From Phoronis australis (lineage: Eukaryota > Phoronida > Phoronidae), in NCBI GenBank assembly GCA_002633005.1, contig NMRA01000150.1:97147-161146 (forward strand): a stretch of DNA of 64,000 nucleotides. The letters run 5' to 3'. Below, one piece after another: positions 10,961 to 23,107 of this stretch. Under the pieces are notes generated by a model. The model was not told the origin of the DNA, searched no databases, and worked only from the letters and a program-made list of their open reading frames with translations. Each line of letters starts with the position of its first letter. Position 1 is the first letter of the stretch. A program made the translations under genes and the position numbers.

Positions 10961-12122
10961 ATGCGTCCACATTTTTATATGTGGTCGCATATTGCCGTCA
11001 TCTTTGTCTGGGCGTCCAGCGTCCGTCGTCCGACGTTTGGCATCCGTAGCTGTATCTTCTAAGCCCCTCACAGGATCATGATGAAATTTGGCAGATGGGT
11101 TTCTATGAAGCTGACAATGGATGACGACGAATTTCAGACCAATCCGACTAGCGATGTGCCTCCTACCGGCAATTTTATATTTTTACGCTTACCTCTATCT
11201 TCGGAAGTCTTCAACGTATTTTCATAAAATTTGGAATATACTCATCTATTAGCGAGATAATGCTATCCTCTTGTTTTCGGATGGATTCGACACAGTTTGT
11301 GCCACGTAGTGGCCATTTTTACTGTTTTCGAGTTTGTTTTTTTGGCATCCGTCCTGATAACAACCAAACTGCTCTAGGGATGATTGTGAAAATTGGGATG
11401 TATGTTCTTACTATGAAGAGTATGGCTGACGATGATTTTCCAACAATTTGGTGTACTGTGGCGCCTCCTAGTGGCAGTTTTGTTTTTTTTGCGCCCATGG
11501 CTGTATCTCCTAAACCGTTTGCAGGATCGTTACTAAGTTTAGCAAGTGTATTTGATGTTGACAATGCACGATGACCACCTTCGCACAGATCAAACTATTG
11601 GTATGCCCCCTAGTGGCAATCTTAGTTTTTTACGTTAACCTCTGTATCTTCAAAGGTCTTCAACGTATTTTCATGAAATTTGGAATGTATGCATCTATTG
11701 GTGAGATGACATCATCCTCCCGTTTTCGTGGTCATTTTTACTGTTTTCGACTCTTTTTTTGGCATCCACCCCTCTATCAACCAAACCGCTTTAAGGATGA
11801 TTATGTAAATTAGGATGTGTGTTTTTACCTTGAAGTGGATGGCTGACGATGATTTTTCGACAACTTCGATTACTGTGGCGACTCGTAGACGTCGAATTTG
11901 AGGTGGACGCTGTGCCCCCTAGTTGAAATGTCATTTTTTTCTGTTTTCCTTTGTTTCTCTGAAGTTCCTTGACTAAAGTAGCGATGACATGTTCTGTTTT
12001 GAGATGGATTGGACGTTTTGCACCATCTAGTGGCCATTTTTATGATACAAATGAACGTCTAGAAACACACCGTTTGCGGTGCATTCGTTGGCGCATTTAA
12101 ACGCCCCGCGTTGCTCTTGTTT
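10961..12122 (+). mobile_element. CTAGTGGC-monomer element, head to tail
   Basis: The head is ATGCGTCCACATTTT with TATATGTGGTCGCAT (10961-10990), followed by ATTGCCGTCATCTTTGTC. Three diverged monomer types then repeat in order. The tail contains CACACCGTTTGCGGTGCATT and ends with the hairpin AACGC-CCC-GCGTT (12100-12112) followed by GCTCTTGT. No ORF of interest is present. Confidence 0.75.
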
Positions 12123-13450
12123 TTTTCGTCTGGGGCTGAATCTCCTTAACTCTTTGAAGGAGCTTTGTGAAATTTGATAGATGTATTCCTATGAAGCCAA
12201 CGACAAATGTTAATAAGTGCCTTCAAGTGCCAAAATGTTTTTACAATTGCCTCAATATCTTCAGAGTTCATTTGTGTATTTTCACAGAATTCAGGAGACG
12301 GGTTTCTATTGAGGAGATGGCAATGCCTTTCCGTTTTCGGACAATCTTGATATTTTCTGTGCCACCTGGTGGCCATTTAAAAATTTTTGTGTATGTTTTT
12401 GACATCTTCCTTTCAAGCTGCCAAACCACTCATAGGATCGTTACGAAAATTGATGGTTGTGTTCCTGATGTGAACACCCTGGCTGATGTTTGTTTTTGGA
12501 CGTTTTCTGTTATACTGTCATCATGAGGGGCAATTTCGCTTTTTTATGTCTACGGATGTATCTCCTTAAACCTTTCCATTTTCGGATTTCACGATTCTGT
12601 GCCACCTAGTGGACATTTTAAAAATTTTTGAGTCAGTTTTTTGGCGTTCGCTTTTCTATCTGCCAAACTGTTGGAAGGATCATTATGAAAATTGGCAAGT
12701 GTGTTCCTGATGAGGAGACCACAGCTGTCATCGATTTTCAGACGTGTTTGACTACTCTGGCACCCCTAGTGGGCATTTTTGTGGCCGCGGCTGTATCTCC
12801 TTTTACCTTTTGCAAGACCTTTGTGAAATTTGGCATATGTGTTCTTATGGAGATGACAACAGATAATGATGAGTTGGAGATCCAGCCGACGATTCATGTG
12901 CCCAATAGTGGCAATTTTTTTAACATTTTCCTGTGTGTCTTCGAAGTTCCTTGATGAATTTTAATGAAACTTGGCGAATATGTTTGTATTAGAGATTCAA
13001 CAATGCTTTCCCATTTTGTGATAGATTTGACTTATTGTGCACCACGTGGTGATAGCTTTTAAAAGTTTTGTGCCTGTTTTTGGTTCGGTATCAGCTCAAC
13101 CACTCCACGTTTGGAGTTCGTTGACAGATTTTTGTGAAAGTTGACTATGAAAGAGATGACGATAGTCTTCCATTTTGGTATGGATTCATTGTATTTTTGC
13201 ACCGTACACCTAGTGACTATTTTTATTTTTTCGAGTCCGTTTATTGGCATCCGTTTCTTTATCTGCCGAATTGCTTGAAAGGTCATCTTAAAAACACCTT
13301 TTATAAACTTGACAGATGTGTTCCTGATGGGAAGACCATGGTTGGTGTTCATTTTTGGACAGGTGTGATAACTGTGTTGCTTCTTGGTGGCCATTTTGTC
13401 TTTTTTGTGTCCTTGATTGTACATCCTTACTCCTTTGAAGGATCTTTGTA
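12123..13450 (+). repeat. CTAGTGGC monomers without head or tail
   Basis: Diverged monomers continue directly after the tail at 12122, with boundaries such as CTGGTGGCC (about 12365), CTAGTGGAC (about 12606), CCTAGTGGGC (about 12766) and CTAGTGAC (about 13210). No palindromic head or hairpin tail is seen, so this is probably an older, truncated copy. Confidence 0.65.
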
Positions 13451-14039
13451 AAATTTTGCAAATTTTATATTATAAATGGGACTACAGCTGCCTACAACTT
13501 TTTGGTGAATATGATTACCCCTGGGTGGAAAAGATTTCATTGCTGCACCTCAAAATTCCAGTTGCTATCGCCTAAAACCTGGTCTCTGAATGGCAAACAC
13601 TAAACCCTGTTTCGCTGCCGTTTACTTCACACACACACACACCAAAAACGCCCCCTTCCCATTGACAATACTAAGTCCTGGGGGCCAAAATTTCTCATCC
13701 GGACTGGACTGTGGGACTGGAGTTTGGTTTCCAATTTACATGACAAGGTATGAAGTATTTTCAGCATGTGTAGGGATTAGGAGCGTGCTTCTGGAATTTA
13801 CATCACAGGTTTAGTGTAGTGTTGGCTTATCTGGAGTAGGGATGAGTGATTCTTTGCTGAAATTTAGAGACTTAGCGAAGGAATCATTTCCTCCTTATGA
13901 CGATGCATTATTTCATGTGCTAACTTTGATTATTTGTTGAAATCACAAATTTTATGAATGTCACCTACCTTTGTTGTCACTTAGTCATATAGACAGTGTT
14001 GTCTGGTTCACTTGCACGCATTAAACTCCCAAACATTGA

Positions 14040-14264
<225 letters not shown>

Positions 14265-15110
14265 TGTCTTTCTGAGAACTCAAGTGACTAGACAACAAGT
14301 GTTTATTATTAGTGGGTGGCTAATGGGCTTTTATCTTGTCTTCTAATAGTATTTGTTTTTGAGTTCTTATATGTGCAAAATTCAGGCAATTCAAGCATTT
14401 ATATGATATTTCACTTTAATAATAATTCATAACAAAATGTAATAATTCATAACAAAATGTCAAAATCCTAACAGCAGGTTGTTATAATTTCATGTTGCAT
14501 TTTCATAATACACATTTTCAAGCATCTAACCTGTATGATAAGATCAGTTATCTTCATTATCATGAAAAGAATATACTTATTTTTGAATAATGTATAAATT
14601 GTTCTTTACTACACATAAAACAAATAGTGACTTTGTGTGGAAAAGTAGAATATTTATTTTACTGTTCATATGTTTCTTTTGAAGCTTTAAATGTTTCAAA
14701 TTTTAAGTTAATGCAAAGCATTTGAACACCAAACATGCAAATATGCTATCTTCTTATTCAAAGTTGCTAATTATGTTTTTGTTGTTGTTGTCTTTGTTGG
14801 GGCTTCGAAAATCAAATTTTAAATGTTTACTGTACTTTTGTGATAACACCTGCTAAGTTTTGATGACAAACTTGCTATGTTATGTAATATTTCTTGTTAT
14901 GATCTGGCTACATATGTATAGAAGGTGCTTTTAACAGACTCCGAAGTTTTCTGTTCCCTTAATTTCTTAGTTTCGAGCTTCATAACAAATTGTGTATGCA
15001 TTACCTTTCTTGTAGTTTGTTTAAAGTGACTAATAAGCCCAGTCTGCTGGGTGTTCAAGTAACACTGGTCACTGTAATAAATCTATTTTCTCTCCTTTCT
15101 CTCTGTAAGA
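14265..15110 (+). other. ADK: Probable ADK 3' UTR
   Basis: Sequence downstream of the ADK stop is AT-rich with no ORF of note. A 20-bp direct duplication (AATAATTCATAACAAAATGT) occurs near 14420-14460. The first canonical AATAAA (15076-15081) is followed by a T-rich stretch, so the transcript could end near 15100. The end point is inferred. Confidence 0.5.
15076..15081 (+). terminator. Polyadenylation signal AATAAA, probable ADK end
   Basis: AATAAA in the context TGTAATAAATC is followed by CTATTTTCTCTCCTTTCTCTCTG, a U-rich region suitable for 3' end formation. A second AATAAA at 16407-16412 could serve a longer transcript. Confidence 0.45.
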
Positions 15111-17849
15111 AATTCTGTACCAGACATATCTGATAAAACATGTATCACACTATGCATTACGCAGTTTGCGTTGTCTGTTAAGAAAAAGACAAATTATTTT
15201 GATTTGTGATTTGAATAGGATAATCATTAAAAGTTCATTTCTAGTCAAGTACTTCTGTTGTTAATTAACTCAAGAATTACGTTTCTGGTTGCAATTTTCT
15301 AATGCGATTCTTCAGGTGTCACTACTATATCGAAACGAAGACAGTTTTCAAAAACGTAACATAATACCCACATAAATTTTGGATGGAAGTGCTTCTATGA
15401 GGCACAGATTTGTACTGCAAGTTACACATAATAACATTTCAGTTATTTACCTAAGTTCCTTCCGTGTTGTCCCAAGCTGCATGTTAGTTTGAAGTTGGAG
15501 ACATAGTATTCAAGTTCATCTTGCATACTTCACTCAATATCTCTGTAATGTTTGGGATTTGTAGCTAAACTAACAACGAAGGATAATTATCAGAATGACA
15601 CAAAATCACGTTCTCAGGAGGCTGCCATCTTTATTTGTACTCTCATGCCATCTATTCGCAAATTATCAATACATTGCATTCTCAGTAATGATAAGATTAT
15701 GCCACACCAAAGTGTAGTTGGGTCAAAGGCCAGTTTGACTTGGTTCCTACAATATCTTCACAATTTTCATATATTGAGCCATCTTCTGACTGCACTTAAA
15801 TGTAATATCCTTGTCCTAATTTTCAAGGTCACAATTCTAGTTTTGACTTTGACAACAACACAGTCAAAGCTCCTTATTTGTTGTGTTTTGCACTAAGACT
15901 CCAGTCAAATTTGGTGACCTTGAAGTCATTTTCAAGGTCACTGCAAGAATTATAGTGGAACTGTATCGCATTTCCCATGGTAAAAATGCAGTTTTGAGAA
16001 CAAATGTTTCTCATGCTTGTTGATGACTGTAAAACAGAACAGTTCTTGAGTGAATTAGCCATGGATGAATGATGACTAGAGTTTCCTGATGAAGCCTGCC
16101 TTGTTTCTGCAGTTGCGTGCAGGACTCTATCAAGTCGGTTTCAAATCTAGGAGGCACACAAGCTCACACATGTTTACCACCTGAAGCAACACATTGAAAG
16201 GGCATCTGGTACACTTGCTAAGAGGCAGGTTGATTAGATAGCTCACCCATCATAAGAAAACAAGTGCTTGTGTTTGTCATGTTGCACACATTCAGTCATT
16301 GAAAATTACTGTACAGATAAACTGTTAAAGTGAATTTCACATCTTCTTTTGACACAAGGCCATAGACTTATCACATGATTATCATAACTATGAATGTTTT
16401 TACTGAAATAAACACCTGTTACTGTATTTTAAATTTTACTCAGTATAAAGTTTTGGATTTTCAATGCAAAATGTTTGTGTTTTGTAAAATAGATTAATGA
16501 TCTTACAAGCTCCGTCCAATTTGTGCAGTGAAGCCATATATACATCTATCTCTGAAAACCATAATTGGTTTTGTATCTTTCAGTTAATTACTTGTGTCAG
16601 TAGCAGAATGAACAAATAACACCAAACTCTTGCTATCAACATTCAGAACAAATATGTCTTTTTCTTTGTTTCGCCTTTTGTTGATTGTGACTAGTAAAAG
16701 TCAAAAGCCCATGAAACTAAATATTGTTGGTTTCCATGACAACTCCATACAGCTGAGAAACACTAATCTGCACTAATGACTGATCTCTGCAGTATCATTT
16801 GTTGTGTGACTATGAGATGCTGCTGGTTTTAAGGTTGTTCATGTAAAATGTGTGAAGAGCATGTTGAGAGTTAATGAACATGTAATTACAAATTAATCAA
16901 GATAGTCACTTGCACTTGCCAGGAGATTTAACTCAGCAGTTGTGAAATGAAGCGAGTCACCAAATGAGGCTTGATCATGGCCTCTTAATCTTGAAATACA
17001 AGGTGAGTTGACCCTTTGAAATATGTGTCATAGCATATTTTGAAATTGGCTCTACTGATTCTGACAGCTCCAATCAGATGTATAACCAAAGTAATAGAGG
17101 TCATTGTTCGGTTCAGACCTGATGGGGGTATCATTATTGCCGAATTTATTTGGGTTAGAATTATCTGGAATTCACCCCTAGGGTATTATCGCTATCCTGA
17201 AACCCTTTAGAAGTCCATGAAGGGTCCTGAACTTTTTTGTGGAAACTGTGTTCAGTTTCTAATTGGATGGGTCACTGCATGCCTAGTCCCGAGTATAGTT
17301 CAGTACCCCAGGGGGAGCTTATGCAGGCAGGGTTGCTTTGGATTATTGACTGCCTGTAGGAGTGCACATGAGAAATTTAGTTTTGCTGTCAAGACAGGCA
17401 TTTATAGATTTTGTTGCATTGACATGTAGGACATTTTTTGTTAGAGTATTATGTGTTTCCTTTACTGAACTAGCAGTACATGATGTGCATTTGTCATTCT
17501 ATTATTCAACTGCCAAATCATTGGGTCAAGTCTGTTGTGAGATCACCTTCATATCATTTACGCCCCATTCACTAGCATAATGAGATAGCCAATCATGTCC
17601 ATGTTTACAATGGAAGTGAGCAATAAGTTTCAATGGAGTTAACTTGTTAGGGGAAGAGCCCTTTCGTAGGTTTTTGTTCTTCTCAAAGTGTGTTGGCAAT
17701 GAGTGAAAATGATTATTCTTAATATTGTAGGTAGGTATGGAATTTATTTTGTTTTTAACTAATTGACTCTGTGTGATATCATCTGTTTTTAATTTCACAT
17801 GAAAAATCAAAATAATGAACATAATTTTTTGATCAAGCTTTCAATTCTC
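15111..17849. other. Intergenic region between ADK and KAT6
   Basis: About 2.7 kb with no convincing gene, RNA or transposon. A few open frames of 60-115 codons occur (for example 15552-15896) but show no domain, codon bias or splice context. An AATAAA lies at 16407-16412. The region separates the end of ADK from the putative KAT6 promoter. Confidence 0.6.
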
Positions 17850-17895
17850 ATAACCGATTGGTCTGCGTCTTGAGAAGGATGGTAGCCATATTAGC
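17850..17895 (+). promoter_or_regulatory. Putative KAT6 core promoter elements
   Basis: An inverted CCAAT box (ATTGG, 17857-17861) lies just upstream of a YY1-like motif (GCCATATT, 17885-17892). No TATA box is evident. The position immediately upstream of a plausible non-coding exon with a strong GTGAGT donor makes this a candidate start region. It is motif-based inference only. Confidence 0.35.
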
Positions 17896-17981
17896 AATGT
17901 TTATCGCACAGTTGCCGAACCGCTTAAATTGTGACTGATAAACAAGCCTAAGAACTCAAATGTAGTGGAGTACAACTGTAG
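17880..17981 (+). other. Putative non-coding first exon of KAT6
   Basis: The segment ends CTGTAG|GTGAGTAAT, a consensus donor at 17982. The next good acceptor is TTTTCATTTCAG at 18567, which opens the exon carrying the KAT6 start codon. The segment contains in-frame stops and no useful ATG, as expected for 5' UTR. The left boundary is uncertain. Confidence 0.4.
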
Positions 17982-18567
17982 GTGAGTAATTCGAAATCCG
18001 TATAAATGTCTATAGACAATTTATGAATATTTTTTAGACTCGTCAAACATTTATATTCTCCGAAATGTTCGATTTTAATTTTGATACATTTTTCCCGACT
18101 GAAATTCAAAATGGAGTCTTCTCGGCCGATTCAAGTTTTCTTTAGACTGTGATTATTACAAAGCTGCTGTGTTCCGCGTTTGAAGTCGTTCGATAAATAC
18201 GCTATAATTACGAAGTCTCAGGTGCCCGACTATTAGCAATGCTTCTTTTTATTCTTAAGGTTGAAATAATTGTTTGTTCATTATTGCTAATGCTTGTTTA
18301 TGTGCTGAAATTGGGCTAATTTCATGTTTATTACGTCGGTAACTTAACTTTCTGGTCTTAAATATGCATTGTCAGTTTGTAAAATGTGTGGGAACGTTGT
18401 AAGCATTATTTTCCAATAAATAAATAATTACTACATTCCTTAATTAGATTTGAAAGTACTGTACGAAAACATAAATTAGAAAGAACAACAAAATGACTCG
18501 TGTTCTGCGTAATTGATAAAGGCAGCCAAGTTTATCGTTTGTCTTATTAAAGTTATTTTCATTTCAG

Positions 18568-18774
18568 AGGAGCAGTGATAGGGAGGTCAGTTTCCAACAA
18601 CAATACAAGAATCTGCATGGCAGCTGTCCACTGTGTTCTTTGTTCATCTACTCTTTGTTTGCCTTGTGTGTTCCAATGTAATGGGCTGGTGTTGTAGCAG
18701 GATACTCTAAAGACATTTTATCATGTGACCTGTTTGAGCCATATTTAGTGGGAGAATTTTGTTCAGCTGTAAAC
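18568..18774 (+). other. KAT6 5' UTR portion of the first coding exon
   Basis: This stretch lies between the acceptor at 18567 and the chosen ATG at 18775. An in-frame GTG at 18748 extends the open frame by nine codons, but it is not used as the start because KAT6 proteins begin with Met-Val shortly before the NPxYxxWILEAI segment, exactly as from 18775. Confidence 0.5.
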
Positions 18775-19362
18775 ATGGTCAGGGATTCGGATGGTAAGGG
18801 ACCTGTGAACCCTACCTACAGCCGATGGATTCTTGAGGCCATACATAAAGTTAAACATCAGAAACAGAGGCCAAGTTTGGATAGAATTTGCCATGCTGTC
18901 CGGCAATACCACAAAGTCAGCCGTGGTTCCATAGAAGAACAAATGAGCCTAGCTGTTCAAGATGGTCTGGTTCTCAAAGTGTACAACAAGGGGTTAATAT
19001 CATACTCTGACCCTGCTAGAGTGTCAAAATTAAGAACGCGGACAATTAAAATTAATAAAAAGACAGATCTGACCAAAGTTATTTGCCGCACAATTCGAGA
19101 ACTCGGTGAAATTGGTGGTTCTACCCTTAAAGCTGTGGAAAAGCATGTCCGCACTAGTTACACACTAGACATGAAAGATGGCGTTGATCTGACTCAGCAG
19201 ATACGAGTGTCTGCAAAAAAGGGTGTTGAGACTGGCAGACTGTTGCAGGATGGCAGGTCTTACAAAGTTGGTATTGGTAGTGAATCAGATTCGCTTGAGA
19301 GTAGTGGAAGCAGCAATGCCAACAGCGAGCCCATTGAAAACATAATTGAAGATAATGCAAAG
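18775..19362 (+). CDS. KAT6: KAT6 histone acetyltransferase, first coding exon (two winged helices)
   Basis: This exon encodes residues 1-196 of a MOZ/MORF-type acetyltransferase. KAT6 is the catalytic subunit of the BRPF-ING5-MEAF6 complex that acetylates H3K23/H3K14 in the nucleus. Residues 12-80 (NPTYSRWILEAIHKVKHQKQ, then RPSLDRIC) match the N-terminal winged helix (WH1, SAMD1-like), which in human KAT6 binds unmethylated CpG DNA. Residues 97-166 (IRELGEIGGSTLKAVEKHV, then GRLLQDGRSYKV) match the second, H15-like winged helix. A Ser/Glu-rich tail follows. The donor is AAAG|GTAAC and the phase is 0. Confidence 0.95.
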
Positions 19363-19954
19363 GTAACATTTTGTCTGCTGTAGTATTTTGGTTAAATTTT
19401 TATCAGAATATTGTGCAACAGATTCTGGCCAGAAACTCGCTTGTAGTTTCGTCATCATCATTGGTAAATGTGATTGTTTTCTGCTATTATATGTCAGATT
19501 GCATGACTCATGAACTCCTTGTTTTGGTTTGTGGTTAATCACCCTATTACATCGTTTTTCAAGGGAGATAACTGGCAGTTAGTCAACTTTGACCTCTGAT
19601 CAATACTTGGTGGGTTGTGGTGCAATTTGTCCATTGGAACAAAACAGATTCCACCAATGTTTACATTTGGCTGTAGTTGTTACATGAGAACCATAAGCTT
19701 TGCACTGAGCAGATTCTAACTAATAGTCTGTATACACTAAATATAGTGCCACATGGTAACTATATGTTTATAGTTTAATTGGCAAGTTTGATTCCTTTGG
19801 CTTCCACTCAGAAAATCAATACCATAGCCTACAATGACCACTTTTCACTGTGGTAGCTGTTATCATTAATTATTTGTGTTCTCATAAGTTTTTCTGCCGC
19901 AGCCCGTTAACACTCATTGTTGTTTCGGGGAAAAGTCATTTTTTGCTATAATTG

Positions 19955-20465
19955 CAGTGCCTGACACTTAGCCTGATGCCAAGTCGCATTTGGCGACCTG
20001 GTGAAAATTCCAGATGACCAAATGAAGTCTGAGGTCGTAAACAAAACCCCCCGGTCGCCAAAAGTGACCTTGGAATTGTCGCTAAAAAAGGTGGTGCACT
20101 CCGTTCTGCCACTAACTATTCCATTTTTCCTAGCAAGCAATATGTACCATTCAATCGCATACGTGGGAGGCACGTGTTTTACCGATCTTAACTGGCTCTT
20201 TACTCCCTGTTGTAATTTATGTGGGTTTGATGTGCACTGACTACTGTGGTGGCAAATGCACTAATTTCACAAAGTAAAGGGAACAGATGCGAACCAAAGA
20301 TATTGAACCTAAGAAAACCGTTATTAAGTTAAAGTTTGGAAGTCAACACAAACTGAAACAAATTTTGAGGGAATTATTGTCTGATTTTGATACTCGCACT
20401 GGCGACTTGCGATTTTTCCCAGGTCCCAAACACAATCTGAGGTTGCATTAGCGACGCCAAGTCTA
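19955..20465. mobile_element. Degenerate 'gcgacc' repeat element
   Basis: The left end (CAGTGCCTGACACTTAG) and the reverse-complemented right end (TAGTGCTAGACTTGG) form a weak inverted pair. Both subterminal regions carry GCATTTGGCGACC or GGCGACTTGCG motifs, also present at the ends of the CAGGG element 23108-24516. No ORF of note is present. It is probably an old non-autonomous hAT-like copy. Confidence 0.45.
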
Positions 20466-20640
20466 GCACTAAATTGTTCTCCATTGGGTTATTTTGACTA
20501 TGCCATATTTTAATCTTGCAATTTCAGTCATTGACGGAATAGCCCCCTCCTTTGTGTTCTCTCACCTTATTTTGATTTGTTTAGCCAGCTATTGTTTACG
20601 CCTTAATTGCCCCTGCTGTGCATTTTGTTGCATTTCTTGG

Positions 20641-21275
20641 AATACCCCCGTCCCACACCTAGTCCCCCGTCCCACACCTAGTCCCCCGTCCCACACCNNN
20701 NNNNNNNNNNNNNNNNNNNNNNNNNNNNNNNNNNNNNNNNNNNNNNNNNNNNNNNNNNNNNNNNNNNNNNNNNNNNNNNNNNNNNNNNNNNNNNNNNNNN
20801 NNNNNNNNNNNNNNNNNNNNNNNNNNNNNNNNNNNNNNNNNNNNNNNNNNNNNNNNNNNNNNNNNNNNNNNNNNNNNNNNNNNNNNNNNNNNNNNNNNNN
20901 NNNNNNNNNNNNNNNNNNNNNNNNNNNNNNNNNNNNNNNNNNNNNNNNNNNNNNNNNNNNNNNNNNNNNNNNNNNNNNNNNNNNNNNNNNNNNNNNNNNN
21001 NNNNNNNNNNNNNNNNNNNNNNNNNNNNNNNNNNNNNNNNNNNNNNNNNNNNNNNNNNNNNNNNNNNNNNNNNNNNNNNNNNNNNNNNNNNNNNNNNNNN
21101 NNNNNNNNNNNNNNNNNNNNNNNNNNNNNNNNNNNNNNNNNNNNNNNNNNNNNNNNNNNNNNNNNNNNNNNNNNNNNNNNNNNNNNNNNNNNNNNNNNNN
21201 NNNNNNNNNNNNNNNNNNNNNNNNNNNNNNNNCCCGTCCCACACCTTGTCCCCCCGTCCCACACCTAGTCCTCAA
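20641..21275. repeat. 19-bp GC-rich minisatellite containing an assembly gap
   Basis: The unit CCCCCGTCCCACACCTAGT is repeated on both sides of the gap 20698-21232: nearly three units on the left and two, slightly varied, on the right. The gap is presumably a longer array that could not be assembled. Any reading frame across it is meaningless. Confidence 0.9.
20698..21232. other. Assembly gap (535 N)
   Basis: A run of N flanked on both sides by the same 19-bp minisatellite, so the missing sequence is probably more of that repeat. Confidence 0.99.
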
Positions 21276-22799
21276 GCCACATTTGGTGGAGTGTTCACAC
21301 ATGCTGTGTCACAACATTAGTTGTGGGTGGATGTGTTAATACAGAAATTCTTTTAAAATTCATGAGACATAGAGGTGGATCACGGTATGTGTTGTCGCAT
21401 GTGCTACTGTTACTGTCCATATAGAAGGGAAACCGGGGTTGTTGCCAAGAGTTATTGACTACTCCAGATTTGCAACTTGTTTGGGGAGTGGAGAGGGGGT
21501 TACTCAAGTATATTTCTGAGTGGGAGGTTCAGCTGGGAAACTAGGTAGTTGGAAACCCATACATTTAGAGAGTGGAATTGAAAGGGACCCATTTTTAGGG
21601 ATTTTCCGTGACAACGTCATCTTATCCTTGGGTTTTGGTCCTGTTGTTAACCTAACCCTTCATTGGAATTCTTGAACAGCTGCGTTTTAGGCCATTAAGC
21701 CTGAAATCGTACAAGAAGAGATACCATATTTTAAAGAATGAATGCAACTTCTACTAAGTTTTGATATTTTAGATAACATTAAATGGGCAATTCTGTGAAA
21801 AGGTCAACCTATAAACAAAAAATTAAAATTGTGACTTTACTTACATTTCAGGTCTCATCTGAAAGCCCAGGCTCTCTAGTTTCATGACCCATATTTGACT
21901 GTCCTGTTGCTTTCAATTTTTTGCCTAAGTGGGCCCATTTTGGGGTCACTTGATCCTAAAAATTAGCTCAATTTTCATGCGTGTTGCTAATTATTGTTGT
22001 AAATAAGCTAATCGTGGGTATTTCACTATATTATCAAATTTGTGCAATCACATGAAGCCCAAACTTTACAAAAAATAACATTTCAATTTTGGTACCTCAT
22101 CGACCTCTTGGGGTCAAAGGTCAACTCCAGAATATCATGATGCCATACGTCCATCACAAAAAGTGCTTAAAAGCTTCGTTATGTTAAAAGTTTTTAATCA
22201 AAATTAAAATAATTTCAGATTCTCTTTGAGCTTGTTATTCAATACTATTGACCAAAGTTGTAGATCCCAGGGATTCGTTAAGTCGGAAATAGTGTGACAT
22301 ACGTTTGGCAAATTTGTACGTCTGTCACATAGGTACATCACTCCCATGAAATAACAAATTTTCAGCCAATAAAAATAACCGTAGGTCTTATTTTTACTTT
22401 CTAATCTTGCAGAAGATAAAACGTATCTCTTACCTAAGAACTTTAAAACAATTAAATATTACAAAGACGGCTTTAAAATGAAGTAAAGATGTTGCTACAG
22501 ATTTAAACTAGACGCATTGGACTCTTTCAATTTCAAAAGTTGCAGAACCATCAACATGGCCCAGAGAATAAGTTTGTACAAGCTGAGGATGAGCTCTAAT
22601 TTAAAAAGCAAATAATTAAAATAAGCACCCATGCCCCCATAAGCACCCCCTACGCATTTTCGCTAAAATAAGCGCCCAGCCCATGAATGTGTATACTTGT
22701 GAAAAATGCCTTACCTGCAGTTCTAAAATTCTACAGTAACCTCTTCAATTCATCAATAATATCCGACAGTCCTGAAAAAATCATTGTGCGCGGAATTTG

Positions 22800-22995
22800 T
22801 AGACCACGAGCCTTGCTGCTATGTCGCTATTTAGCTGTGACTTTACACTTCAAACTTCTGCAGTGCTGCAAAGAAGGCCTTTCAGAAGAGATGCAGCGTA
22901 CTTGTCAAGGGGGATTGTATTGTATCTTTCCCGTACAGATCTTCTCCCTCATCAAGATTCCAGATTTCTTTGTACATGTGAAAACTGCGAATCGA
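22800..22995 (-). pseudogene. Decayed HIRAN-like domain ORF of the transposon
   Basis: The reverse complement aligns by eye with the better preserved copy at 35000-35240 (fragment pattern FTCTKKSGI, then LDKYAAS-LKG, then EV-KVTAK). HIRAN-like domains bind DNA ends in host proteins such as HLTF; here the domain is transposon-borne and disrupted by frameshifts. Confidence 0.4.
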
Positions 22996-23107
22996 AGACT
23001 AATAAAAAAGCTTGACCTGTGTTAAAAGCACGTGGCCAGGAAGTGCGTGCTACATACATGTAGGCCTGCTTCTCTTGCAAGTGAGTTCTGATGACACGTA
23101 CGCGCTC

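Noticed and set aside
15552-15896. 114-codon open frame in the intergenic region
   Set aside because: It shows no domain, no splice context, no coding-like composition and no conserved motif.
18748-18774. In-frame upstream extension of the first KAT6 exon beginning with GTG
   Set aside because: GTG is not a plausible start in a nuclear animal gene, and the ATG at 18775 gives the expected KAT6 N-terminus.
20494-21339. Long frames spanning the first run of N
   Set aside because: They exist only because N is not read as a stop. The flanks are a 19-bp minisatellite.
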